In this document: one piece after another, positions 50,485-61,938 of the stretch
How positions within the stretch are numbered: the first letter of the stretch is position 1
Layout: every line of letters starts with the position of its first letter
Assembly: GCF_900109665.1 (NCBI RefSeq)
Contig: NZ_FOAO01000025.1
Location: 1-64,000, forward strand
Reading direction: 5' to 3'
Origin: Blastococcus sp. DSM 46786
GTDB taxonomy: Bacteria; Actinomycetota; Actinomycetes; Mycobacteriales; Geodermatophilaceae
Length of the DNA stretch: 64,000 bases
Notes under the pieces: model-generated
Databases searched by the model: none
Seen by the model: the letters and a program-made list of their open reading frames with translations, nothing else
What the model was told of the DNA's origin: nothing
Program-made: the position numbers and the translations under genes

Positions 50485-51690
50485 ATGCCGATCAGCTCCT
50501 CCGACGTGCTCGCCGCCGCGTACTCCGACGCCGACCGCACCATCGAGCTGCGCCGGCGGCTGCACCGGCACCCGGAGGTGGGGCTGCACCTGCCGAGGAC
50601 GCAGGCGGCGGTGCTGGAGGCCTTCGCCGAGCTGCCGCTGGAGGTGACCACCGGCACCTCGACCAGCTCGGTCGTCGGCGTGCTGCGCGGCGCCCGGCCG
50701 GGGCCGACCTTCCTGCTCCGCGGCGACATGGACGCCCTGCCCGTGCAGGAGGACAGCGCCCTGCCGTTCGCCTCCGAGGTGCCCGGGGTGATGCACGCCT
50801 GCGGGCACGACACCCACGTGGCGATGCTGGTCGGCGCGGCGCGGTTGCTCGCGGCCCGCCGGGAGGAGCTGGCCGGCCAGGTCGTCTTCATGGTGCAGCC
50901 GGGGGAGGAGGGCTTCCACGGCGCCCGGTACATGCTGGAGGAGGGGCTGCTCGACGCCGTCCCCGAGGCGCCGGTGAGCGGTGCATTCGCGCTGCACGTC
51001 TCCTCGACGATGCCGAGCGGCACGGTGAACCTCCGGCCGGGTCCGGTGATGGCCGCGGCCGACCAGTGGCGCATGACGCTCCGCGGGCGCGGGGGGCACG
51101 CCTCCGAGCCGCACGCGGCGGCCGACCCGATCCCGGTCGCGGCCGAGATCGTGCTGGCCCTGCAGGCGATGGTCACCCGCCGCGTCGACGTCTTCGACCC
51201 CGCCGTCGTGACCGTCGCGCACATCGAGGCGGGCAGCACGAACAACGTCATCCCCGACACCGCCTTCCTGGAGGGGACGATCCGGACCCTCTCCGCGGAG
51301 CGGCGGGCCGACGTCGTGGCCTCGGTCCAGCGGATCGCCACCCACGTCGCGGCCGCGCACGAGATGGCGCTGCACTGGGAGCACATCGAGGGCTACCCGG
51401 TGACCATGAACGACCCCGGCATGGCCGCCCGCGTGCTGACGACGGCGGCCGAGCTGCTGGGCCCGGAGGCGGCCGTGCTGATGCCGGCGCCGTTGATGGG
51501 TGCCGAGGACTTCTCCTACGTCCTCCAGCGGGTCCCCGGTGTGATGGCGTGGCTCGGCGCCCGCCCGCACGGCGTGGACCCCGCCACGGCTCCGCCCAAC
51601 CACTCCAACCTGGTCGTGTTCGACGAGGAGCCGCTGCCGGCCGGCGTCGCTCTCTACGCGCAGATGGCGCTGCAGGCCCTCTCGGGCTGA
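50485..51690 (+). CDS. M20 family amidohydrolase
   Basis: 401 residues from ATG at 50485, with GAGTGGGGG upstream. It has the M20D pattern: RRRLHRHPEVGLH, LLRGDMDALPVQE, HACGHDTHVAML (metal His/Asp), MVQPGEEGFHGARYM (Glu general base and ligand) and a dimerisation lid GRGGHASEPHAAADP. Members remove acyl groups from amino acids or indole-amino acid conjugates (IAA-amino acid hydrolase, hippurate hydrolase type). Cytoplasmic; substrate not defined. Convergent with the LacI gene. Confidence 0.92.
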   Translation: MPISSSDVLAAAYSDADRTIELRRRLHRHPEVGLHLPRTQAAVLEAFAELPLEVTTGTSTSSVVGVLRGARPGPTFLLRGDMDALPVQEDSALPFASEVPGVMHACGHDTHVAMLVGAARLLAARREELAGQVVFMVQPGEEGFHGARYMLEEGLLDAVPEAPVSGAFALHVSSTMPSGTVNLRPGPVMAAADQWRMTLRGRGGHASEPHAAADPIPVAAEIVLALQAMVTRRVDVFDPAVVTVAHIEAGSTNNVIPDTAFLEGTIRTLSAERRADVVASVQRIATHVAAAHEMALHWEHIEGYPVTMNDPGMAARVLTTAAELLGPEAAVLMPAPLMGAEDFSYVLQRVPGVMAWLGARPHGVDPATAPPNHSNLVVFDEEPLPAGVALYAQMALQALSG

Positions 51691-51711
51691 CGCTCCGCCG
51701 GGGTCCGCAGA

Positions 51712-51771
51712 GGCATAGGAAGCTATCCATGCGTCCTGCGGCTCGAAAGCGGGTGCATAGCTTCCTATGCC
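51712..51771. repeat. Perfect 15-bp inverted repeat between convergent genes
   Basis: GGCATAGGAAGCTAT (51712-51726) and ATAGCTTCCTATGCC (51757-51771), 30 bp apart, lie between the M20 stop (51690) and LacI stop (51808). It could act as a bidirectional terminator; its AT-rich arms are unusual here. Confidence 0.6.
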
Positions 51772-51807
51772 CCCGGGGCGGCAGGGGCGAGGCGCGTGCC
51801 CAGGGGG

Positions 51808-52836
51808 TCAGGCCGAGGCGCGGCGGACCAGTGCGGTGCCGCAGAGGCGGGCCTCGACCGCCGACCCGCCCGACCCGATCTGCTCGAGCAGCAGGTCGAC
51901 CAGCGCGCCGGTCATCTCCTCCAGCGGCTGGGCCACGGTGGTGAGCGGCGGGTCGCAGGACGCCGCCACCTCGGCGTCGTCGAAGCCGACCACCGCGACG
52001 TCGTCCGGCACGCGCCGGCCGGCGGCACGCAGGACGCGCAGCGCGCCGACCGCCATGGGGTCGGAGGCGACGAAGACGGCGTCGAGGTCGGGGACCTCGC
52101 TCAGCAGCCGCGCCATGGCCCGGGAGCCGCCGGCCTCGGTGAAGTCGCCCTCCGCGACCAGCTCCGGCCGGGCCGGCGCCCCGGCGGCGGCCAGGGCGGC
52201 CCGGTACCCGGTGAGCCGGTCGAGGCCCGCCACCATGTCGAGCGGACCGGCGACCGTGCCGATCCGGGAGCGCCCCAGCTGCAGCAGGTGGGTGGTGGCG
52301 GCCTCGGCCCCGCCGACGTTGTCGGCGTCGACGTAGGGCACCGCCCGGCCGTCGAAGGGGCGCCCCGAGAGCACCAGCGGCACGGGGGAGCGGGCGAGCA
52401 GGTCGGGCAGCAGGTCGTCGCGGTGCAGCGAGATGAGGATGACGCCGTCGACGTGCCCCTGCTGCACGTACCGGGCGACCTTCTCCTGCTCCCGGCCGCC
52501 CCGGGCGGCCAGCAGGACCAGGTTCAGCTCGGTGTCGGCCAGCCGGGCGGAGAGCCCGCGGACGATGCGGGCGAAGAAGGGGTCGGCGAAGATCTGGGTG
52601 TTCGACTCCGAGAGCACCAGGGCGATCGTGTCGGTGCGCCGGGTGACGAGGCTGCGGGCCATCCGGTTCGGCACGTAGCGCAGCGCCTCCACCGCGGCGT
52701 GCACCGCGTCCCGCGCCGCCGGGCTGACGCGCGGCGAGTCGTTGATGACCCGCGAGACCGTGGCGCGGGAGACCCCGGCGAGCGCGGCCACCTGCTCCAG
52801 CGTGGGCGTCGGAGGGCGCGCACCGGTGGTCGTCAT
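51808..52836 (-). CDS. LacI family transcriptional regulator
   Basis: 342 residues from ATG at 52836 behind GAGGAG. The N-terminal helix-turn-helix is TLEQVAALAGVSRATVSRVIND with the hinge helix ALRYVPNRMARSL. The remainder is a periplasmic-binding-protein-like sugar domain (VDGVILISLHRDD, VFVASDPMAVGALRVL). It is divergent from the GH1 beta-glucosidase and should repress it until a sugar, probably a beta-glucoside or cellobiose, binds. An operator-like palindrome lies between them. Confidence 0.92.
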   Translation of the reverse strand: MTTTGARPPTPTLEQVAALAGVSRATVSRVINDSPRVSPAARDAVHAAVEALRYVPNRMARSLVTRRTDTIALVLSESNTQIFADPFFARIVRGLSARLADTELNLVLLAARGGREQEKVARYVQQGHVDGVILISLHRDDLLPDLLARSPVPLVLSGRPFDGRAVPYVDADNVGGAEAATTHLLQLGRSRIGTVAGPLDMVAGLDRLTGYRAALAAAGAPARPELVAEGDFTEAGGSRAMARLLSEVPDLDAVFVASDPMAVGALRVLRAAGRRVPDDVAVVGFDDAEVAASCDPPLTTVAQPLEEMTGALVDLLLEQIGSGGSAVEARLCGTALVRRASA

Positions 52837-52966
52837 GGCAGCTCCTCGGCGGTGACGGGCGGCGACCGCACGGGGCCACCGGGTGGTCACGGTAGTGCGC
52901 CAGCGGCGGCCGCACGAGATGTCCGCAGGGCGCGGGAGCACCGGGCGAGGCGTTCGGGCGCCGGGT

Positions 52967-52982
52967 GTGAGAGCGTTCTCAC
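52967..52982. promoter_or_regulatory. CebR/LacI-type operator
   Basis: GTGAGAGCGTTCTCAC is a 16-bp near-perfect palindrome (14 of 16). It resembles the TGGGAGCGCTCCCA site of CebR and lies 68 bp before the GH1 start. Confidence 0.7.
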
Positions 52983-53049
52983 CGCGTCGAGCGCGCACCT
53001 CGCCGACCGGCGCCCCGGACCGACCGACCCGCCAAGGAGCAGCGCGCCC

Positions 53050-54447
53050 ATGTCCTCGACCGACATTCGTCCGGAGCTCGCCGGAGGGCTCACCTTCCCG
53101 CCCGGGTTCTTCTTCGGCGCCGCCACGGCCGCCTACCAGATCGAGGGCGCCGTCGACGCCGACGGCCGGGGGCCCTCCATCTGGGACACCTTCAGCCACA
53201 CCCCCGGCCGCACGTTCCGGGGCGACACCGGCGACGTCGCCGTGGAGCACTACACCCGGTACCCCGAGGACGTCGCGCTGATGGAGGAGCTGGGCCTCTC
53301 GGCCTACCGGTTCTCCGTGGCCTGGCCGCGGGTGCTGCCCGAGGGGGGCGGACGCGTGGAGCAGCGGGGCCTCGACTTCTACCGCCGCCTGGTCGACGAG
53401 CTGCTGGAGCGGGGCGTGGACCCGTGGCTGACGCTCTACCACTGGGACCTGCCCCAGGCGCTGCAGGACCGCGGCGGCTGGACCGACCGGGACACCTCGG
53501 CCCGCTTCGCCGACTACGCCGGCATCGTCCACGACGCGCTCGGTGACCGGGTGCGGCACTGGTCGACGCTCAACGAGCCGATGGTGAGCGCGCTCCTCGG
53601 CCACCAGTCGGGCGCGCACGCGCCGGGCGTCCGCGATGCCGCCTCGGCCTCGCGGGCGGTGCACCACCTGCTGCTCGGGCACGGCCTGGCCACCCGGGTG
53701 CTGCGCGACAAGGGCGCCGACCACCTGGGCATCACGCTCAACTTCACGCCGATGTCCCCGGCGAGCGACCGGCCCGAGGACCTGGACGCCGCCCGGCGGC
53801 TCGACGGGCAGCAGAACCGGATGTTCCTGCTGCCGGTCGCCGGCGGCGCCTACCCCGAGGACGTCGTCGCCGACCTGGCCGCCGCCGGCGCGCCCCTGCC
53901 GGTGGAGGACGGCGACCTCGAGGCGATCGGCGCGCCGCTGGACTGGCTCGGCGTCAACTACTACTTCGAGCAGACGGTGCGCGCGGGTGCCCGGCCCGAC
54001 GACATGCCGCCCACCTCGTTCATCGGCGGGGAGGACGTCGTCGAGCTGGACCCCGAGGGCGTCACGACGACGATGGGCTGGGGCGTGAGCCCGGAGGCGT
54101 TCACCCGGCTGCTGCGGTGGATCGGGGAGCAGGCCCCCGGCCTGCCGCTGGTCATCACCGAGAACGGCTCGGCGTGGGACGACGAGGTCTCGCCCGACGG
54201 TGCCGTGCACGACCCCGAGCGGACCGACTTCCTGCTGCGGCACCTCGCGGCGCTGCGCACCGCCATGGACGACGGCGTCGACGTCCGCGGCTACTTCGCC
54301 TGGTCGCTGCTGGACAACTACGAGTGGGCCCGGGGCTACGCCCAGCGGTTCGGCCTCGTGCACGTGGACTACGAGACCCAGCGCCGCACGGTCAAGGACA
54401 GCGGCCGGGTCTACGCCGACCTCATCCGCCGCCACCGCGAGCACTGA
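53050..54447 (+). CDS. GH1 beta-glucosidase
   Basis: 465 residues from ATG at 53050 with AAGGAG upstream. Family 1 marks are FGAATAAYQIEGA, the acid/base Glu in STLNEP (about residue 175), the nucleophile Glu in VITENGSAW (about residue 371) and YFAWSLLDNYEWARGY. No signal peptide is present, so it acts in the cytoplasm on imported beta-glucosides such as cellobiose. No sugar ABC transporter is beside it, unlike the usual cebEFG cluster. Regulation is by the divergent LacI protein. Confidence 0.95.
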   Translation: MSSTDIRPELAGGLTFPPGFFFGAATAAYQIEGAVDADGRGPSIWDTFSHTPGRTFRGDTGDVAVEHYTRYPEDVALMEELGLSAYRFSVAWPRVLPEGGGRVEQRGLDFYRRLVDELLERGVDPWLTLYHWDLPQALQDRGGWTDRDTSARFADYAGIVHDALGDRVRHWSTLNEPMVSALLGHQSGAHAPGVRDAASASRAVHHLLLGHGLATRVLRDKGADHLGITLNFTPMSPASDRPEDLDAARRLDGQQNRMFLLPVAGGAYPEDVVADLAAAGAPLPVEDGDLEAIGAPLDWLGVNYYFEQTVRAGARPDDMPPTSFIGGEDVVELDPEGVTTTMGWGVSPEAFTRLLRWIGEQAPGLPLVITENGSAWDDEVSPDGAVHDPERTDFLLRHLAALRTAMDDGVDVRGYFAWSLLDNYEWARGYAQRFGLVHVDYETQRRTVKDSGRVYADLIRRHREH

Positions 54448-54487
54448 GAACTGGCAGCGGGGCCCTCGACGGGCCCCGCTGCCGGCT

Positions 54488-54540
54488 CCCTCGCAGGGGC
54501 CCACCGCGAGCGTGCGAGCGGTGGGGGGCGAGGGGGTCCT
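54488..54540. repeat. Double-stem hairpin repeat, copy C
   Basis: Outer arms CCCTCGC/GCGAGGG, inner arms CCCACCGC/GCGGTGGG, loop GAGCGTGCGA. It sits between convergent GH1 and aceE and probably terminates both. Relative to copy D both outer bases changed together, keeping pairing. Confidence 0.75.
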
Positions 54541-54543
54541 TTC

Positions 54544-57360
<2,817 letters not shown>

Positions 57361-57597
57361 GCGCCCATCGTCTCCCGACGACGTCGTCCTCGTCACGTCC
57401 CGGCGCGATCTGCCGGCGAAGTCGTGTCGCGAGGACACGCCCCACCCGCGCACCGGTGCGCTCGGTGCGCGCAGGCTTGCGCCCCGCCCGCTATGCCCTA
57501 CGCTTCCGCCTGCGGTGCCTCGACGAGACGGGCACCGTCCGGATGCCCGGCCACGAGGGTCGGGCGACGGGCGCTCGACGACCGCGAGAGGGGTGAC
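57361..57597. other. Divergent promoter region of aceE
   Basis: No gene is seen in this stretch. A palindrome GACGACGTCGTC at 57377-57388 lies 17 bp upstream of the aceE start and could be regulatory. Confidence 0.35.
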
Positions 57598-57681
57598 ATG
57601 ACCGGGGTGCGGGTGGTTCTCCCGCTGGTCGTGTCGATCGCCGCCGCGTGTCCGTCCTCCGCCCGCTCGGTCCGCCCGTGA
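57598..57681 (+). CDS. Possible 27-residue small peptide
   Basis: ATG at 57598 preceded by GAGAGGGG and closed by TGA at 57679-57681 gives [14 protein letters not shown] then [13 protein letters not shown]. It has a hydrophobic core and a single Cys. It lies 88 bp before the DUF3052 gene and could be a leader peptide or chance; there is no homology evidence. Confidence 0.25.
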   Translation: MTGVRVVLPLVVSIAAACPSSARSVRP

Positions 57682-57769
57682 CGCGCTCCCGCGCGGTCGC
57701 CGGCCCGGCCGGGCACCGTCCACCCCACACCAGGCGAGCAGCAGGCCGACCCATGGAGGAGCAGCAGGG

Positions 57770-58189
57770 ATGAGCGTCGACAGCACCGGCATGGCGGCCC
57801 GGTTGGGCATCAAGCCGGGCATGGTCGTGCAGGAACTCGGCTGGAGCGAGGACGCCGACGAGGACCTGCGTGACTCGATCGTCGAGGCCTCCGGCAGCGA
57901 GATGGTGGACGAGGACACCGACGAGGTGGCCGACGTCGTCGTCCTCTGGTGGCGGGAGGACGACGGCGATCTCTTCGACGCCCTCACCGACGCGCTGACC
58001 TCGCTGGCCGACGAGGGCGTCGTCTGGCTGCTGGTGCCGAAGTCGGGCCGGCCCGGGCACGTCGAGCCGGGCGACGTCACCGAGGTCGCCCCCACGGCCG
58101 GGCTCTCGCAGACCAGCAGCATCTCCGCGGCGAAGGACTGGTCGGGCATCCGGCTGGTCACCCCGAAGGCGGCCCGCAGCCGCCGCTGA
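57770..58189 (+). CDS. DUF3052 family protein
   Basis: 139 residues from ATG at 57770, preceded by GGAGGAGCAGCAGG. The N-terminus [18 protein letters not shown] and the acidic centre [22 protein letters not shown] match the actinobacterial DUF3052 family. The protein is soluble; function not established. It lies 16 bp ahead of the peroxiredoxin gene, the usual neighbour in actinobacteria, so the two are probably co-transcribed. Confidence 0.9.
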   Translation: MSVDSTGMAARLGIKPGMVVQELGWSEDADEDLRDSIVEASGSEMVDEDTDEVADVVVLWWREDDGDLFDALTDALTSLADEGVVWLLVPKSGRPGHVEPGDVTEVAPTAGLSQTSSISAAKDWSGIRLVTPKAARSRR

Positions 58190-58205
58190 GGCAGCATGTG
58201 GCGCC

Positions 58206-58667
58206 ATGAGCCTCTCCGCCGGTGACCGCGCCCCCGAGTTCCGCCTGCCCGACCAGGACAAGCAGGTCGTGTCCCTGGCGGATCTGCGCGGCACCCCCGT
58301 GCTGCTGGTCTTCTACCCCTTCGCCTTCTCCGGCATCTGCACCGGCGAGCTGTGCCAGCTGCGCGACGAGCTGACGAACTACACCGACGCAGGCGTGACG
58401 GTGCTGGCCATCAGCACCGACCCGGTCTTCAGCCTCAAGGCGTTCAAGGCGCAGGAGAACCTCGACTTCACCCTGCTCTCGGACTTCTGGCCGCACGGTG
58501 CCGTGGCCCAGGCCTACGGCGTGTTCAACGAGAAGGCGGGCATGGCCCTGCGCGGCACCTTCCTGGTCGACGCCGACGGTGCGATCGCCTTCGCCGAGGT
58601 CAACGGCCCCGGCGATGCGCGCGAGCAGGCCGGCTGGAAGGACGCCGTCGCCGCGCTCGCGGCCTGA
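58206..58667 (+). CDS. AhpE-like one-Cys peroxiredoxin
   Basis: 153 residues from ATG at 58206. The thioredoxin-like fold has [19 protein letters not shown], where the first Cys (about residue 45) is the peroxidatic residue and the Thr/Ser and Arg positions are conserved; a second Cys three residues on could act in reduction. It reduces hydroperoxides, with mycoredoxin as likely reductant in mycothiol-using bacteria. The pairing with DUF3052 upstream is typical. Confidence 0.92.
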   Translation: MSLSAGDRAPEFRLPDQDKQVVSLADLRGTPVLLVFYPFAFSGICTGELCQLRDELTNYTDAGVTVLAISTDPVFSLKAFKAQENLDFTLLSDFWPHGAVAQAYGVFNEKAGMALRGTFLVDADGAIAFAEVNGPGDAREQAGWKDAVAALAA

Positions 58668-58685
58668 GGACGGGCGCCCGGGTGG

Positions 58686-58738
58686 CCCCGTTGCAGGGAC
58701 CCGCCGCGAGCGTGCGAGCGGTGGGGGGCAGCGGGGTC
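58686..58738. repeat. Double-stem hairpin repeat, copy D
   Basis: Outer arms CCCCGTTGC/GCAGCGGGG, inner arms CCCGCCGC/GCGGTGGG, loop GAGCGTGCGA, 18 bp after the peroxiredoxin stop and before tRNA-Val. It probably terminates the peroxiredoxin transcript. Confidence 0.75.
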
Positions 58739-58755
58739 CTTAAGCTGGGCGCGCG

Positions 58756-58827
58756 GGGCGTGTAGCTCAGCGGTAGAGCTCTCGGCTTACAACCGAGCGG
58801 TCGCAGGTTCGAACCCTGTCGCGCCCA
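58756..58827 (+). tRNA. tRNA-Val (TAC anticodon)
   Basis: Acceptor GGGCGTG pairs with CGCGCCC, D-arm GCTC/GAGC, anticodon stem CTCGG/CCGAG around loop CTTACAA giving anticodon TAC, T-loop GGTTCGAACC. No CCA encoded; A at 58827 is the discriminator. Confidence 0.93.
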
Positions 58828-58983
58828 CCCTTCCCCCGGTCGACGCACGGGCGCTGTTCCGGCGGCACGTCGACAGCCCGGATGACCGCAGTGATGCGAA
58901 TGAACGCGCGTTCGGCGGCTCGGACAACCGCAGTGATGCGTGTGAGCGCGCGATCGGGCGAGGTGTGGCAGCCGCTGTGCGGC

Positions 58984-59787
58984 TCAGGCGGCGGCGACGT
59001 CCACCGGGCCCGGCGCCGCCGGCTCGGCCGGCTTCGGGAAGGCCGGGCGCAGGAACGCCGGTGCCTTGAACGGGGCCCACTCGCCCTCGGGCTGCGCCAG
59101 CCGGTCGGCGATCGCCCACAGCGCCGCCGGGTGGTGGCCGATGCCGAGGTGGCTCGCGGTGACCGCGATGTTCTCGCAGCGCTCGCCGGGCGTGTTCAGG
59201 CAGGTCTGCCAGTGCACGATGCCGTCGTAGTGCGAGTAGATCGACGTCGCCGGCACCGGGAGCGGGCAGCCCTCGGCCTCCAGCGGGAACTGGCGCTGCT
59301 CCACGTGCAGGTGCGCGTAGCGGTCGAACGCCTTGGAGGCCCGCGTCTGGGTGTGCCGCTCGATGCGGAACGGGCTGCCGAGGGTGATCACCTGGCGCAC
59401 CGCGTCGGGGCACTGGCGGGCGAGGTCGCGGGCGAAGATCCCGCCCAGGCTCCAGCCGATCACCGTGACCTCGCGGCGGTAGCGGTTGTGCAGGTAATCG
59501 AGCTTGTCGCGCAGGCCGTTCACGCAGATGGCAGTCGGCCCGATGTTGCGGCCCAGCCCCCAGCCGTGCACCCGGTAGCCGAGCCGGCGGAGCGTCGCCC
59601 GCAGCACCCGCGTCGAGGTGTCGTCGGCCAGCAGGCCGGGGAGGACCAGCACCGGGTGCCCGTCACCCTTCGGCAGCCGCTGGGCGAGCGGACGGGCCGC
59701 CAGGTAGAGGCCGTAGTCCGCGAACGCCCGCGTGGGCTCGCTCAGGTAGAGCGGGAGCGCCGGACCGTCACCCTGCTGTCGTGCCAC
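58984..59787 (-). CDS. Alpha/beta hydrolase (lipase-like), paralog of 14168-14944
   Basis: 267 residues from GTG at 59787; AGGAGGA upstream decides the start. Marks are VLVLPGLLADDTSTRVLRA, the nucleophile elbow VIGWSLGGIFARDLA, LGSPFRIERH and a C-terminal HLGIGHHPAALW with the His. It is a full-length paralog of the hydrolase at 14168. The pair differ in the loop after the GSPF block. Neighbours include WS/DGAT and other hydrolases, so a role in neutral-lipid turnover is plausible but unproven. Confidence 0.86.
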   Translation of the reverse strand: MARQQGDGPALPLYLSEPTRAFADYGLYLAARPLAQRLPKGDGHPVLVLPGLLADDTSTRVLRATLRRLGYRVHGWGLGRNIGPTAICVNGLRDKLDYLHNRYRREVTVIGWSLGGIFARDLARQCPDAVRQVITLGSPFRIERHTQTRASKAFDRYAHLHVEQRQFPLEAEGCPLPVPATSIYSHYDGIVHWQTCLNTPGERCENIAVTASHLGIGHHPAALWAIADRLAQPEGEWAPFKAPAFLRPAFPKPAEPAAPGPVDVAAA

Positions 59788-59998
59788 GTCGTCCTCCTGG
59801 CTGCCGTCCGTTCGTGGAAGGGCCCTACCAAGATGCGGCCTGGCTCACACCTGCTGGCCCTGAACGCGCGGGCACATGTTGCCGAACTGTGTCCTGGGTC
59901 ATAGCGGTCGCTCGTGTTCCGACGCGGCCGGCGGGCAGGGGCGGTGCTGCGGCCGTCGGCACCTCGTGCCACCGTACGGACGACGACAGGGAGGCAGG

Positions 59999-60910
59999 AT
60001 GCACGAGCACGGGACGCCCGGGCGGAGCCGCACGGTGGACCTCGGGGGGCCGGTGCACTACCTGGACTTCGGCGGTCCGGAGGACGGACCGCCGGTGGTG
60101 CTCGTGCACGGGCTGGGCGGCTCGCACCTGAACTGGGACCTCGTTGCGCCGGCGTTGCGGGAGCACGGCCGCGTGCTGGCGCTGGACCTGCCCGGGTTCG
60201 GTCGCAGCGAGCCGGGTGGGCGCACGGCCAGCGTGCCGGCCAACGTCGCCGTGCTGCACCGCTTCCTCACCGAGGTGGTGGGGGAGCCGGCGGTGCTCGT
60301 GGGGAACTCGATGGGCGGCATGATCTCGATCCTCGAGACGGGTGAGCACCCCGAGGCGGTGCGCGGCCTGGTGCTCCTCGACCCCGCCGTCCCCGGATCG
60401 CGGCGCGCGCTCGACCCCCGGGTCGCCGTCATGTTCGCGCTCTACGCGATCCCCTTCGTCGGGGAGCGCTTCCTGTGGTGGCGGCGGCAGCGCACGTCCG
60501 CCCTGGCGCGGGTGCGCGAGATGCTGGAGCTCGTCGGCGTCGACCCCGAGGGCGTGCCCGCCGACGTCATCGACCGGTCGGTGTCGCTGCTGGAGGAGCG
60601 GCGCGACGTCCAGGGCATGGACCGGGCGTTCCTCGCCGCGGCCCGCTCCCTGCTGCGCGTGCTCGCCGATCCGCGCCGCTACCGGGCCGCGATGGCGTCC
60701 ATCGACGTCCCGGTGCTGCTGGTCCACGGCGACCGCGACCGGCTGGTGCCGGTCGGGGCAGCTCGCGACATCGCCCGCCGCCACCCCACCTGGCGCTACG
60801 CGGAGTGGTCCGGGGTCGGGCACGTGCCGCAGCTGCAGGAGCCCGAGCGACTGGTCACCGAGGTCCGCGACTGGATGCGGGACGCGCAGCTCACCGGTTC
60901 CCGGGCCTAG
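59999..60910 (+). CDS. Alpha/beta hydrolase
   Basis: 303 residues from ATG at 59999 behind AGGGAGGCAGG. It shows VVLVHGLGGSHLNWDLVAP, ALDLPGFGRSEP, the nucleophile elbow LVGNSMGGMISI, and the late HGDRDRLVP and SGVGHVPQLQEP segments giving Asp and His. This is the classical hydrolase layout (about 300 residues). It is divergent from the hydrolase at 58984 and convergent with the epimerase, with 4 bp of stop overlap. Substrate unknown; lipid ester is possible. Confidence 0.9.
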   Translation: MHEHGTPGRSRTVDLGGPVHYLDFGGPEDGPPVVLVHGLGGSHLNWDLVAPALREHGRVLALDLPGFGRSEPGGRTASVPANVAVLHRFLTEVVGEPAVLVGNSMGGMISILETGEHPEAVRGLVLLDPAVPGSRRALDPRVAVMFALYAIPFVGERFLWWRRQRTSALARVREMLELVGVDPEGVPADVIDRSVSLLEERRDVQGMDRAFLAAARSLLRVLADPRRYRAAMASIDVPVLLVHGDRDRLVPVGAARDIARRHPTWRYAEWSGVGHVPQLQEPERLVTEVRDWMRDAQLTGSRA

Positions 60911-61938
60911 CTGCCCCCGCCGGGGCGGAGCGTGTCGCGCAGCGCCTCCAGTCCGGTGTAGCGCGGTCGCCAGCCGAGCTCCTCGCGGGCGCGCGTGGTG
61001 TCCATGATCGCCGGCCGGCCGGCCGCCTCGATCCACTCCGCCGCGGGCGGCAGGAATGGCAGGCGGGAGAAGGCGCGGGCGGCGGCCTGCGCCGGGGCGG
61101 CCGGTAGCGGGATCGCGAGCGCCCCGAACTCCCGCGCGACGTCGGCGGCGGTGAGGACGCCCTCGCCGGCGATGTTGTAGGCCCCGGGCGGGCCGGCCCC
61201 GAGCACGCACAGCAGCAGCGCCTGCCCGACGTCGTCCTGGTGCACGAACTGCAGCGGGTGCTGCGGCACCAGCAGCGGCACGGGGACCGGCAGCCGCCGC
61301 GGCCGGCCGAAGAGCCGGCGCCCGACCGGGGCGAGCGGGCCGGGCAGCACGTCCTTGCCGCCGACGGCGTGCGGGCCGAGCACGACCGGTGGGCGGAGCA
61401 GGTACAGGTCCAGCTCCGGCGCGGCCGCCGACTCCTCGTCGAGCAAGTGCTCGAGCTCGGCCTTCTCCTGCGCGTAGAACAGCCGCGACGCGGGGCGCAC
61501 CGGCCACTCCTCGGAGATCAGCTCCGGGTTGTCCTGGTGGAAGCCGTAGGCGGCGACCGAGGAGGCGTAGACGAAGCGCCGGGCGCCGACCGCGGCCGCC
61601 GCGCGGACGACGTTCACCGTGCCGTCGACGTTGATCGCCCGGGTCGTCGCCCGGGAGGCGTTGCCGGTGATGAGGAAGGCCAGGTGGACGACGACGTCGG
61701 CCCCCGCGAAGGCCTCGCGCAGCGCCTCCGGATCGCGCACGTCGCCCTGGCGGTAGGTCATCTTCGTCCACCCCCGGGCGGCCGGGTCGAACGGCCGGCG
61801 GGCCATGCCGATGACCGTCCCGACGCGGTCGTCCTCCTGCAGCAGCGGCACCAGGCCTTCGCCGAAGGTGCCGGTCGGCCCGGTGACGGCCACCGTGAGC
61901 CCGCGCGGGCGGCCCCCGCGCTTCTTGGCGGGGCTCAC
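60907..61938 (-). CDS. NAD-dependent epimerase/dehydratase family protein
   Basis: 343 residues from GTG at 61938, overlapping the WS/DGAT stop by 4 bp. The Rossmann motif is VTGPTGTFGEGLVP near residue 18, with DVVVHLAF, NVDGTVNVVRAA and the catalytic-type SSVAAYG...FYAQEK (Tyr-x-x-x-Lys analogue) following. Extended SDRs of this kind act on nucleotide sugars or lipid-linked substrates. Operon with WS/DGAT suggests a lipid-related substrate; inference. Confidence 0.87.
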   Translation of the reverse strand: MSPAKKRGGRPRGLTVAVTGPTGTFGEGLVPLLQEDDRVGTVIGMARRPFDPAARGWTKMTYRQGDVRDPEALREAFAGADVVVHLAFLITGNASRATTRAINVDGTVNVVRAAAAVGARRFVYASSVAAYGFHQDNPELISEEWPVRPASRLFYAQEKAELEHLLDEESAAAPELDLYLLRPPVVLGPHAVGGKDVLPGPLAPVGRRLFGRPRRLPVPVPLLVPQHPLQFVHQDDVGQALLLCVLGAGPPGAYNIAGEGVLTAADVAREFGALAIPLPAAPAQAAARAFSRLPFLPPAAEWIEAAGRPAIMDTTRAREELGWRPRYTGLEALRDTLRPGGGS

